Shown: positions 1 to 8,661 of the stretch, piece after piece
Layout: every line of letters begins with the position of its first letter
Numbering within the stretch: the first letter of the stretch is position 1
NCBI GenBank assembly: GCA_963773735.1
Contig: CAVZCK010000018.1
Coordinates: 310,001-374,000 of the forward strand
Direction of reading: 5' to 3'
From: CAVZCK01 sp963773735
GTDB taxonomy: Bacteria; Pseudomonadota; Alphaproteobacteria; Rhizobiales; Rhodomicrobiaceae
DNA length: 64,000 nt
The notes under the pieces: model-generated
Databases searched by the model: none
Told to the model about the DNA's origin: nothing
Seen by the model: the letters and a program-made list of their open reading frames with translations, nothing else
Translations under genes and position numbers: made by a program

Positions 1-961
1 CGAGCTTGAAGCGATGCGTGATCAACTGCTTGGGATCGATCTTCCGCGATTGCACCGTCTTGAGCAGCATGGGCGTCGTCACCGTATCGACCAGGCGGGT
101 GGTGATGGCGATATTGCGGTCCCACAGTTTTTCGAGATGCAGATCCGCCTTGACGCCGTGCACGCCGATATTGGCGATGACGCCGCCGGGCGCCACGATG
201 TCCTCGCAGGTCAGAAAGCTGGCGGGAACGCCGACGGCTTCGATGGCCGTATCGACGCCGCGTCCGCCGGTCATCGTCATGATCGTCTCGACGGCCTTGC
301 CGTCCTTGTTGTTGATCGTGGCCGTCGCACCGAAGCGCGCGGCCGTCGCCAGGCGGTTGTCGTCGAGATCGATCACGATGATCTCGGCCGGAGAATAGAA
401 CTGCGCGGTGAGCAGCGCCGCCAGGCCGATGGGACCGGCACCGACGATGGCGACGGTCGAACCGGGCTGGACCTTGCCGTTGAGCACGCCGCATTCAAAG
501 CCCGTGGGCAGAATGTCGCTCAACATCACCAGCGCTTCTTCATCTGCGCCGGCTGGAATGTGATAGAGGCTGGTGTCGGCGAACGGGATGCGGACATATT
601 CCGCCTGCGTTCCGTCGATCGTGTTTCCCAGGATCCAACCGCCATTGACGCAATGGGAATACATGCCGCGGCGGCAGTAGTCGCATTTGCCGCAAGATGA
701 GATGCACGACACGATGACGTGGTCGCCGGGGTGAAAGGCGGTGACGCCCGAGCCCGCGGTCTCCACGACGCCCACGCCCTCGTGGCCGAGGATGCGGCCG
801 GGCGTGCAGGTCGGCACGTCGCCCTTGAGGATGTGCAGATCCGTTCCGCAGATCGTCGTCTTGACGATCTTCACGATGGCGTCGGTGGGCTCGGCGATCT
901 CCGGCATCGGACGATCTTCCAGTGCCTTCTTTCCCGGCCCCTGATAGACAAGCGCTTTCAT
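1..961 (-). CDS. Zn-dependent alcohol dehydrogenase (3' end outside window)
   Basis: Medium-chain Zn alcohol dehydrogenase; oxidises an alcohol to a ketone or aldehyde with NAD(P). About 320 residues are visible and the C-terminus runs off the window. The catalytic Zn ligands Cys38 and His60-Glu61 (GHEGVG) are present. The structural-Zn cysteines C90, C93, C96 and C104 lie in a CGKCDYC-type loop. A Rossmann GAGPIGL motif follows near residue 174. The start is supported by AAGGAG about 8 bases upstream of the ATG at 961. Overall it resembles secondary-alcohol (isopropanol-type) dehydrogenases, but the substrate cannot be read from sequence. A near-consensus FixK/FNR box lies about 115 bases upstream, which suggests induction at low oxygen. 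No frameshift is seen. Confidence 0.9.
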   Translation of the reverse strand, partial: MKALVYQGPGKKALEDRPMPEIAEPTDAIVKIVKTTICGTDLHILKGDVPTCTPGRILGHEGVGVVETAGSGVTAFHPGDHVIVSCISSCGKCDYCRRGMYSHCVNGGWILGNTIDGTQAEYVRIPFADTSLYHIPAGADEEALVMLSDILPTGFECGVLNGKVQPGSTVAIVGAGPIGLAALLTAQFYSPAEIIVIDLDDNRLATAARFGATATINNKDGKAVETIMTMTGGRGVDTAIEAVGVPASFLTCEDIVAPGGVIANIGVHGVKADLHLEKLWDRNIAITTRLVDTVTTPMLLKTVQSRKIDPKQLITHRFKL

Positions 962-1072
962 GGTTGTGCTCCTTGAGTGGTTGTTTCAGCGGCCTGCATG
1001 GAGATGCCGCAGCATCGCTGCGAGCGGCATGCAACTTCAGGTAGAGAATGCCGACCTACGGTTCGCTCGACA

Positions 1073-1086
1073 TTAATCTAGATCAA
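1073..1086. promoter_or_regulatory. FixK/FNR-like box upstream of adh
   Basis: TTAATCTAGATCAA differs by one base from the anaerobox TTGAT-N4-ATCAA. It lies in the 316-base gap between the divergent adh and coaD genes, about 118 bases before the adh start. Nothing else is recognised in this gap. Confidence 0.4.
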
Positions 1087-1277
1087 AGCCCGGCTTAAAA
1101 GACGCCGAGGGTTAATCGGAAACAAACGTCACGCGAGCGCGCGATCCAGACAAAGACGATGAATGCCGCGGTCTGCATTGGTGGGGATACTCGAAAAACC
1201 TTGATCTGCAACGCCTTGCGTTGGTTAGACCGCCGCCGTAGTATCTGCCGGCGACCGGCCACTGATCATTAGCGCTT

Positions 1278-1781
1278 ATGTCCCGCACCGTCTTCTATTC
1301 CGGCAGCTTCGACCCCGTGACCCTTGGTCATCTGGACCTGATCCGGCGCGCCACGCGGCTCTTCGACCGGGTCGTCATCGGCGTCGGCGTCCATCACGGC
1401 AAAAAACCGTGGTTCTCTGATCAGGAGCGGGTTGAGCTTTTGCGGGACGAAATCGCCCGGCTTCCCGCAGCCACGTCCGCCCAAATCGAGGTCGTCACCT
1501 TCGACAATCTCGTCGTTGACGCGGCGCGGTCTCACGGCGCCTCGGCGATCTTGCGCGGCCTGCGCGATGCGACCGATTTCGATTATGAGATGCAGATGGC
1601 GGGCATGAACGGCACGCTCACCCCCAGCATCGACACCGTCTTCCTCCCCGCCGCGGCGGCGCACCGGCATATTGCCGCCACTTTTGTCCGCCAGATCGCG
1701 CAGATGGGCGGCGATGTGACTGCCTTTGTCCCGCCCGCGGTCGCCGCGCGCCTCAAGGACAAGCTGTTGCGGCCCGCCTAG
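1278..1781 (+). CDS. coaD: Phosphopantetheine adenylyltransferase
   Basis: Transfers AMP from ATP to 4'-phosphopantetheine, the fourth step of coenzyme A synthesis; cytoplasmic. The protein has 167 residues, the usual length. The nucleotidyltransferase motif GSFDPVTLGH sits at residues 9-18. The C-terminal HRHIAATFVRQIAQMGGDV segment matches the family's second conserved helix. It is the first gene of a same-strand run (coaD, two cyclophilins, queA, tgt) common in Hyphomicrobiales. Two palindromic elements separate it from the next gene. Confidence 0.95.
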   Translation: MSRTVFYSGSFDPVTLGHLDLIRRATRLFDRVVIGVGVHHGKKPWFSDQERVELLRDEIARLPAATSAQIEVVTFDNLVVDAARSHGASAILRGLRDATDFDYEMQMAGMNGTLTPSIDTVFLPAAAAHRHIAATFVRQIAQMGGDVTAFVPPAVAARLKDKLLRPA

Positions 1782-1853
1782 TGTCCCGAATCCGAAGTTC
1801 GCCTCATTCCTCGACTTGCTCCGTAGCGAACTTCGGATTCAAAAGGGACACTA
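1779..1853. repeat. Palindromic intergenic element 1 (TAGTG...CACTA ends)
   Basis: The left arm TAGTGTCCC plus GAATCCGAAGTTCGC (1779-1802) is repeated inverted at 1826-1853, around a loop of about 23 bases. It begins on the coaD stop codon and could fold as a terminator. It has the same CTAGTG/CACTAG terminal bases as its neighbour. Confidence 0.8.
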
Positions 1854-1867
1854 GTAACCATTAGTTT

Positions 1868-1946
1868 CTAGTGTGGTTTGAGATCGGGAAGTCCCCTAAA
1901 AGAGATTGCCGCAAATATGTAGGGGACTTCCCGATCACCACACTAG
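1868..1946. repeat. Palindromic intergenic element 2 (CTAGTG...CACTAG ends)
   Basis: CTAGTGTGGT and GATCGGGAAGTCCCCT at 1868-1897 are matched by their reverse complement at 1921-1946, around a loop of about 23 bases. The architecture equals element 1 but the internal arm sequence differs. This suggests mobile MITE/REP-like units. Confidence 0.8.
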
Positions 1947-1983
1947 CCCTGACACGCCCCTCGCTTTTCGGAGTTCACCCGCG

Positions 1984-2520
1984 ATGATACGCATTCTGGC
2001 CGCTCTCTTTGCCGTTTTCGCTTTCGCCTTGACCGCCCACGCCGCCGACAAGGCAAACATCGTCTATCTCGATTTGAAGGCCGGCCGCGTCACCATCGAG
2101 CTGCGCCCCGACCTGGCGCCGAAACAGGTCGAGCGCTTCAAGAAACTGACGCACGAAGGCTTCTATAACGGCCTCAAATTCCATCGCGTGATTACCGGCT
2201 TCATGGCGCAGACCGGCGACCCGACCGGCACGGGCACCGGCGGCTCCAGCTACCCCGATCTGCCGGCCGAATTCACCAAGACGCCGTTCAAGCGCGGCAC
2301 GCTGGGGGCGGCCCGCACCAACGATCCGAACACCGCCAACAGCCAGTTCTTCATCTGTTTCGAGGACGCGCCGCATCTCAACGGGCAATATACGGTTTTC
2401 GGCCAGGTCATTGACGGCATGAAATATGTCGACCAGATCAAGAAAGGCAACGGGCCAGGCGGCGAGGTGTTCAATCCGGACACCATCGTGAAGATGCAGC
2501 TTGCGTCCGACGCGAAATAG
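1984..2520 (+). CDS. Periplasmic cyclophilin-type peptidyl-prolyl isomerase
   Basis: Catalyses cis-trans isomerisation of proline peptide bonds in exported proteins. The protein has 178 residues. A Sec signal peptide with a hydrophobic core and an AHA cleavage site ends near residue 20, so the enzyme is expected in the periplasm. The cyclophilin signature FHRVITGFMAQTGDPTGTG and the SQFFICFEDAPHLNG loop carry the catalytic Arg and Phe. I chose ATG 1984 over an upstream in-frame start at 1906 because the longer start would run through the palindromic repeat and destroy the signal peptide. Its partner is the unsecreted paralogue immediately downstream. Confidence 0.92.
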   Translation: MIRILAALFAVFAFALTAHAADKANIVYLDLKAGRVTIELRPDLAPKQVERFKKLTHEGFYNGLKFHRVITGFMAQTGDPTGTGTGGSSYPDLPAEFTKTPFKRGTLGAARTNDPNTANSQFFICFEDAPHLNGQYTVFGQVIDGMKYVDQIKKGNGPGGEVFNPDTIVKMQLASDAK

Positions 2521-2554
2521 CGGCAAACCGCAAGAAAACGGAAAGGAATGGCCC

Positions 2555-3028
2555 ATGGCGGAGATCATGGATCCCGAGAACACGCTGATCATGGACATGA
2601 CGCATGGGCGCGTCGTCATCGAAATGCTTCCCCAGCTTGCGCCGAACCACGTCGCACGCATCAAGGAACTGGTGCGCGAGGGCTTTTATGACGGCGTCGT
2701 CTTCCACCGCGTCATCGAAGGTTTTATGGCGCAGACCGGCGACCCGACCGGCACCGGCATGGGCGGCTCAGGCAAAAAGCTCAAAGCCGAGTTCAACGCC
2801 ACGCCTCATGAGCGCGGCGTCGTCTCGATGGCCCGCGCGCAGGACCCGAACAGCGGCGACAGCCAGTTCTTCATCTGCTTCGACGATGCGACCTTTCTCG
2901 ACCGGAAATACACGGCGTGGGGCCGGGTCACCGACGGCATGGAGAATGTCGACAAGATCAAGCGCGGGGAGCCGGTCACCGACCCCGACAAGATCATCCG
3001 TGTTCAGGTCGCTGCCGACGCGGCCTAA
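2555..3028 (+). CDS. Cytoplasmic cyclophilin-type peptidyl-prolyl isomerase
   Basis: Second cyclophilin, 157 residues, without a signal peptide and so probably cytoplasmic. It repeats the FHRVIEGFMAQTGDPTGTG and SQFFICFDDA signatures of the preceding gene, 34 bases away. The pair is a tandem duplication with divided location. GGAAAGGA lies upstream of the chosen ATG; the longer open frame from 2501 overlaps the preceding gene. The gene is intact and is followed after 17 bases by queA. Confidence 0.92.
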   Translation: MAEIMDPENTLIMDMTHGRVVIEMLPQLAPNHVARIKELVREGFYDGVVFHRVIEGFMAQTGDPTGTGMGGSGKKLKAEFNATPHERGVVSMARAQDPNSGDSQFFICFDDATFLDRKYTAWGRVTDGMENVDKIKRGEPVTDPDKIIRVQVAADAA

Positions 3029-3045
3029 AACCGAACGCGCTGCCG

Positions 3046-4133
3046 ATGCGCGTTGATGATTTCGATTTCGATCTGCCGGAGGAGCGCATCGCGCTGCGCC
3101 CGGCCGAGCCGCGCGAGGCGGCCCGGCTGCTCGTGGTGCGCCCCGGAAGCACGCCTGAGCTGTCGGATCGCCGGATCGCCGATCTGCCGAGCCTTCTGAG
3201 GCCCGGCGATGTCCTCGTCTTCAACAAGACGCGCGTGCTTGCCGGCCCGGCTCGAGGGCTGGCGCGAGAGGGCGGATGGCGCGCGCGCGCGTGTCGGCCT
3301 GACGCTGCACAAGCGGATCTCGGAGCTGGAATGGCGGGCCTTTGCGCGCCCGGCGCGCAGGCTGGCGGCCGGCGACCGGCTGATCTTCGGCGAGGATCTC
3401 CGTGCGGTGGTGCGTGAAAAGCTGGAGGGCGGCGAGATCGGCGTTGCCTTCGAAACCAGCGGCAGACCTTTCGAGGATTGTCTTGCCGACTATGGCGTCA
3501 TGCCGCTGCCGCCCTATATCGCCTCGCGCCGTAAAGCAGACGAGCGCGATGTCAGAGACTATCAGACGACCTATGCCAGCGAGCCGGGCGCTGTTGCAGC
3601 GCCAACGGCGGGTCTGCATTTTACCGAAGAGCTGATCGGCGGCGCTGAGGACGGCGGGCATCGGCACGGCCTTTCTCACGCTCCATGTCGGCGCCGGGAC
3701 ATTCCTGCCGGTCAAAGCCGAGGATACCGCCGATCACAAGATGCATGCCGAATGGGGAGAGATCGGCGCCGAAACCGCCATGCAGCTCAATCAGGCGCGC
3801 GCCTCCGGCGGCCGGATTGTCGCCGTCGGCACCACATCCTTGCGTCTCCTGGAAAGCGCGGCGGGCGAAGACGGGCGCGTCCAGCCCTTCCGCGGCGAGA
3901 CCTCGATCTTCATCACGCCGGGATACCGCTTCAAGGCCGTCGATCTGATGATCACCAATTTTCATTTGCCGCGATCGACCTTATTCATGCTGGTCGCGGC
4001 TTTTTCGGGACTCGATAGGATGAGGCGCGCCTATGCCCATGCGATCGCGGCGGGTTACCGCTTTTATTCCTATGGCGACGCCTGCCTGCTCGCGCCCGCA
4101 GCCGCTGCAAAAATCGGGGCAGTGAGCGAATGA
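3046..4133 (+). CDS. queA: tRNA preQ1(34) S-adenosylmethionine ribosyltransferase-isomerase (two frameshifts)
   Basis: Transfers and isomerises the ribosyl group of S-adenosylmethionine to preQ1-modified tRNA, giving epoxyqueuosine. The N-terminus (RVDDFDFDLPEERIALRP), the middle (ARVGLTLHKRI, YGVMPLPPYI, YQTTYA) and the C-terminus (GTAFLTLHVGAGTFLPV, HAEWGE, FLPRSTLFMLVAAF equivalents) are all conserved but lie in three frames. Extra bases are inferred near 3241 (VL|PARLEG) and 3640 (ELI|ALRTAGIG). Corrected, the protein has 361 residues, the normal length. The stop overlaps the tgt start (ATGA), so the two queuosine genes form an operon. Sequence error is more likely than decay. Confidence 0.88.
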
Positions 4134-5278
4134 CAGAGCCGTTCCGCTTCACGCTCAAGGCCCAGGACGGCGAGGCGCGGCTCGGCGAGATCACGACCGC
4201 GCGCGGCTCGATCCGCACACCCGCCTTCATGCCGGTGGGCACCGCAGGGACGGTGAAGGCCATGCTCACCGATGCGGTGAAGGCCGCCGGCACCGACATC
4301 ATTCTCGGCAACACCTATCACCTGATGCTGCGGCCCGGCGCCGAGCGCATCGCGCGGCTCGGCGGCCTGCACCGCTTCATGAACTGGCCGGGCCCGATCC
4401 TGACCGACAGCGGCGGGTTTCAGGTGATGTCGCTCGCCCAGCTCCGGAAAATCTCCGAGGACGGCGTCACCTTCCAATCGCATATCGACGGCAGCACCCA
4501 CATTCTCACGCCCGAGCGCTCGATCGAAATCCAGACGCTGCTCGGCGCCGACATCCAGATGCAGTTCGACGAGTGTACGCCCTTCCCGGCGACCTGGGAG
4601 GAGGCGCGCGGCTCGATGGACCTCTCTTTGCGCTGGGCGGAGCGGTCGCGGGCCGCCTTCGCGAGCATGGCCGGCCCGCATCAGGCGCTGTTCGGCATCG
4701 TCCAGGGCAGCATCTTCGCCGATTTGCGTGCGCGCTCAGCGGAAGCGCTCGTCGCCATGGATTTCCCCGGCTATGCAATCGGCGGCCTCGCCGTCGGTGA
4801 AAGCCAGGCGACGATGCTGACCACGCTCGACGCCACCGCCCGCCTCCTGCCTCGCGACAAGCCGCGCTATCTCATGGGCGTCGGTACGCCCGGCGACCTC
4901 GTAGCGGCCATTGCGCGCGGTATCGACATGTTCGACTGCGTCATGCCCACCCGCTCGGGCCGCCATGGGCAGGCCTTCACCTGGTCCGGCAAGATCAATC
5001 TGCGGAATGCGGTTCATGCGGAGGACCCGCGCCCGCTCGATGAGCTGAGCGCCTGCCCGGCTGCCCGCAACTACTCCCGCGCCTACCTGCACCATCTGTT
5101 CAAGGCGGGCGAGATTCTTGGCGCGATGCTGCTGAGCTGGGCAAATATCCAGTTTTATCAGGAACTTATGGCTGAGGCGCGCAAGGCGATCGGCGAAAAG
5201 CGCTTCGCCGCTTTCGCGGATGAGATCAGTGCGCTTTATCCCCCGGCAGCGGAAAACGCCGCGAGACCCGAGGCGTGA
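4130..5278 (+). CDS. tgt: tRNA-guanine transglycosylase
   Basis: Exchanges guanine 34 for preQ1 in tRNAs with GUN anticodons, the step before QueA. The protein has 382 residues and is intact. Asp93 (LTDSGGFQ) and the nucleophile Asp269 (FDCVMPTRSGRHG) are present. The usual zinc site C-x-C-x2-C...H is not: the aligned segment reads S307-A-C309-P-A-A312, and the His position is Ala338 (SWANIQFYQ). Only one of four zinc ligands remains. The surrounding NYSRAYLHHLFKAGEILG is conserved, so the change looks like a lineage trait and not an error. Confidence 0.95.
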   Translation: MTEPFRFTLKAQDGEARLGEITTARGSIRTPAFMPVGTAGTVKAMLTDAVKAAGTDIILGNTYHLMLRPGAERIARLGGLHRFMNWPGPILTDSGGFQVMSLAQLRKISEDGVTFQSHIDGSTHILTPERSIEIQTLLGADIQMQFDECTPFPATWEEARGSMDLSLRWAERSRAAFASMAGPHQALFGIVQGSIFADLRARSAEALVAMDFPGYAIGGLAVGESQATMLTTLDATARLLPRDKPRYLMGVGTPGDLVAAIARGIDMFDCVMPTRSGRHGQAFTWSGKINLRNAVHAEDPRPLDELSACPAARNYSRAYLHHLFKAGEILGAMLLSWANIQFYQELMAEARKAIGEKRFAAFADEISALYPPAAENAARPEA

Positions 5279-5411
5279 CCCTCGATGGAAGGCGCCAAAT
5301 CGCATTCAGAATGGGTTAACGGCCTTCGCCTTCCCGTGTTATTCAAAAAGACGGCGCTGAATCCCGCAGGGGTAGCGGGAAAGCGCCATCTGGGCTGGGG
5401 AGGGTCTCAGT

Positions 5412-7585
5412 ATGCGTGCGATCGTCTTTGTTCTGGTGTTCATAGTCTCGGCGGCAGCCTGTGCCGCGGACATGGAACCGGTCGGTACGGCCGAAGCCGA
5501 ACGAGCGGCGGCGGCAGCGGCTGAGAAAGCGGCTGCCGAAGCGGAGGCGGCGCGCACCGCCAAGGCCGCGGCTGAGAAAGCTGCGGCCGAAGAAGCGGCC
5601 AGAGCTGCCGCGGAGGCACAGAAAGCGGCCGCCGCCGAGGCGGAGCGTGGCGGCGAAGGAGGACGCTGCAGACCGTGAGGCCAAAGAAGCCGCCGCCAAG
5701 GCAGAGCGCGAGGCCAAGGAAGCGGCCGAGCGCGAGGCAGCCGCCAAGGCAGAGCGCGAGGCCAGGGAAGCTGCAGAACGCGACGCCGCCGCAAAGGCGG
5801 AGCGGGCGGCCAAGGAAGCCGCCGAACGCGAGGCAGCCGCCAAGGCGGCGACGGCACAGTCGTCCACAACGAACCTTACAAAGACCGAGGAGCCGGCCGC
5901 GCCAGGCATTCAATGCGAAACGCCCGCCCTGATGGCAAACGCCGATGCAGCCAAGGCCATTGCCGACCGAGCCATGGCCGATGCGCGCGCCCACGCCGCA
6001 GCGCCAGCCCAACTGATCCTCGCGGCGAAGGACAGCGTCGCCGTTCTCGCAAGCAGCTATGCGCTCGACCAGGGCATCGTTAGCCGCGCCTATCTCGCCG
6101 CGCTGTGCAATCAGCTTGTTGCGGCAGGCGGTTCACCGCAGCCGCTGAGGTCGCTGCTGGTCAAGCTTGCCGACGCGCTTGGCGAGACCTACGCAGTCTT
6201 CACGAGCACTGATGAGGCAAAGGGGCCACAGGCCGGCGAAGGCGGCCAATCCTCGCCTGGCTCGCAGGGCGCCCCGGTCACCGTTCAGATCACCACGCCC
6301 AAGCCCCCGGAAGGCGGGCCCGGGCAGGAGGCGCAGACGCCCGCGCCTCAGCCTGCCGAACAGAAGCCGGCGGAGGCAGGCCCCGCACCGGCTGGAACGC
6401 CGGCTGCCGCGGGCGCCGAAGATGAGGCCAGAGCTGCCGCGGAGGCGCAGAAAGCGGCCGCCGCCGAGGCGGAGCGCGAGCGGCCAAGGAAGCGGCTGAT
6501 CGCGAGGCCGCCGCGAAGGCGGAGCGCGAGGCCAAGGAAGCCGCTGATCGCGAGGCCGCCGCAAAGGCGGAGCGCGAGGCAAGGAAGCCGCTGAGCGCGA
6601 GGCCGCCGCAAAGACCGCCGAAGCCAAGCCGGCAGCCCCCGACATGGCGGGCGGGGGTGGCGCGGTGCTGACCGAAAGATCGGCAGAGCCGCCCAAGGCG
6701 AGCGCCGAAAGCCGCGCTGCCAAGACCGGCGCGCCCGGAACCCTCAGCGAGGGAGAATGCCGCGCGCTCGGCGTCCTCGGCAAATGCCCCGATCTCAAAG
6801 CGGTCTTCGATCAACTCCTGGAAAAGCCGCTTGAATATAACCATCCCAGCACAATGCTTCTCGGCCATAAGACCGAGATCGCTCTCGTCCTCAGGACGGA
6901 CTGGGAAGGCAAAGGGCTGCCGCCGACCGTGTCAGATGAATTGAAGGGCCTGCCGGGCGACGTCAAACAAGGCCTCAGCAAGATCACGCGCATCATGTCG
7001 GCCGAACTGAGCGGGAGCGATTTCGAGATCAGCCCCGCGGGACAGCAGGATCGGACCGTCGTTCCGCCGGAGCCGGTGAGCTGGAACTGGCAGGTGACGC
7101 CCAACGAGACCGGAAACGACAAGACGCTGAAGCTCCGGCTCTATGCGCATCTGGAGGGGCCGGGCGGTGCGATGCCGCCGATCCTGGTGAAGACGCTCGA
7201 CGCAACCATCAATGTCGACGTCACCACCTGGGACTGGATGGTCAATCAGGCGCGCACGCTGGAACCGCTCTATACGGTGACCGCGGCCCTGCTCGGCCTG
7301 CTGACCGCGATCCTGACCTTCATTTTCGCGCGCAGACGCCGCGCAGCACGCGATGGAGGCGGGAGCTTGGCGCAGGCGGCCGACCAATTGGACCTTCCGG
7401 GCCCGTTGGAACGCTGGATCGCGAGGCGGCGAGGACCGGTCATCGGGGATCTCAACCAAAGTGCGGCGGACAGCAGGACGCCGGCCGCACCGCCGCCCCC
7501 ACCGAAACCGGGGCCGGAGCGCTCAGGCGGCGCGGAGCCCGGCGGCACCGGCCCCGATGACGGCTCGAAGCCGGATAAGGATTAG
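5412..7585 (+). CDS. Exported Ala/Glu/Lys-rich coiled-coil protein with C-terminal membrane anchor (three frameshifts)
   Basis: No family recognised. A Sec signal peptide (VFVLVFIVSAAACA) is followed by heptad-like repeats of KEAAEREAAAKAERE type, a Cys-containing middle domain (about 5900-6200), a Pro/Gln linker, a second KEAADREAAAKAERE block, a globular domain with GECRALGVLGKCPDLKAV, one transmembrane helix (LYTVTAALLGLLTAILTFIF, about 7270-7330) with Arg after it, and a Pro-rich tail. The three frames join if one base is removed near 5652 and one added near 6481 and 6583. All three breaks are inside the coiled-coil repeats. Corrected length is 724 residues. It may span the periplasm as a rod. 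Confidence 0.7.
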
Positions 7586-7661
7586 GGTCGGCCAGAGGGC
7601 GGCAGTCACGCGTCGCCGTCTGGTTCCCGTCCACGGCCCGGCCACGCTTATGCACAGGAAC

Positions 7662-7703
7662 GGCGCAAGGCCGCGCCGAGCGAATTCGGCGCGGCCTTGC
7701 GCC
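7662..7703. terminator. 18-bp perfect hairpin after the coiled-coil gene
   Basis: GGCGCAAGGCCGCGCCGA (7662-7679) pairs perfectly with 7686-7703 around the six-base loop GCGAAT. There is no clear U-tract after it. It is placed between the coiled-coil gene and tRNA-Gln, so it probably ends transcription or protects the RNA end. Confidence 0.55.
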
Positions 7704-7765
7704 TTGAAACGGCGTGGCGCGGCACGTATAACCCTGTTGTCCTCCGACAATCGGCTGAGCGGAAT

Positions 7766-7839
7766 TGGGGCGTGGCCAAGTGGTAAGGCAACGGGTTTTG
7801 GTCCCGTGATCCTAGGTTCGAATCCTAGCGCCCCAGCCA
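7766..7839 (+). tRNA. tRNA-Gln (UUG)
   Basis: The acceptor TGGGGCG pairs with CGCCCCA. The anticodon arm is ACGGG-TTTTGGT-CCCGT with anticodon TTG. The T-arm CTAGG-TTCGAAT-CCTAG and an encoded CCA (7837-7839) complete the cloverleaf. Confidence 0.96.
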
Positions 7840-7949
7840 GACTTTCCTTTTCGGAGCGTCGGTTACCAGCTAAACCCGCGAAAAATCGTTAAATCTGCTT
7901 GATTGATTCAATCCAAAATCATCGTGATCTAGGGCCGGGCCCATTTGCC

Positions 7950-8642
7950 TCAGGAGCTTCGCCAAGCTTTGACGCCCAGGGGCTTCAACGTCGCTGCCTC
8001 GCGCTCGGGAAAGCGCGCGAGAAGATCGATAACCTCTTGGTCGTCGATCTGCCGGAAGTCCGAATAATAGAGCCCAATGGCACCGAAATATTGCGGCTTC
8101 TCCAGGCAGACGACTCGGTCGGCCTCCTTGCGCATCGCCGCGATGATCTCCGCCGGCCCGACCGGAACGGCGAGGATGAGGGTCTTGGGGCCGCGCATCC
8201 GCGTGGCACGCAGGGCCGCACGCGTCGTCGCGCCCGTCGCCACTCCGTCATCGACCACGATCGCCGTTCGTCCGGCGACCTCGACGCGCTTGCGATCGCC
8301 CAGATAGAGACTTCGGCGCCGTTCGATTTCCGCCAGTTCCTCGTCGCAGACGGCTTTGAATTCTGCGTCGCCTATCCCGGTTATTTGCACCACATTTTCA
8401 TTTCGAACCACAAGCGGCACACCGCCATCGACGACGGCCCCCATCGCCAATTCAGGCTGCCATGGCACGCCGATCTTGCGCACGAGGATCAAATCCAATG
8501 GCGCATCGAGTGCAGCCGCGACTTCCGCGGCGACCGGCACACCGCCCCGCGGTAACGCAAGAATGACCGGATGCTCGTTCTTGTATCGGCCAAGACGCGC
8601 CGCCAGCTTTCGTCCTGCATCCTGACGGTCCCTGAAGCTCAT
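7950..8642 (-). CDS. Phosphoribosyltransferase-domain protein
   Basis: A 230-residue PRTase-fold protein. The PRPP-binding loop AIVVDDGVATGATT is intact, and an N-terminal ALPRGGVPVAAEVA loop marks the stand-alone stress-associated type. The reaction is unknown; such genes are often paired with dienelactone-hydrolase-like proteins. Here the hydrolase gene lies 19 bases upstream on the same strand, so both are probably one transcript driven from the FixK/FNR boxes near 9430. Intact. Confidence 0.85.
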   Translation of the reverse strand: MSFRDRQDAGRKLAARLGRYKNEHPVILALPRGGVPVAAEVAAALDAPLDLILVRKIGVPWQPELAMGAVVDGGVPLVVRNENVVQITGIGDAEFKAVCDEELAEIERRRSLYLGDRKRVEVAGRTAIVVDDGVATGATTRAALRATRMRGPKTLILAVPVGPAEIIAAMRKEADRVVCLEKPQYFGAIGLYYSDFRQIDDQEVIDLLARFPEREAATLKPLGVKAWRSS

Positions 8643-8661
8643 AATACAATCCTCGTCAATT

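Noticed and set aside
1269..1670. 133-codon minus-strand frame opposite coaD
   Set aside because: Antisense of a conserved gene, no coding signature.
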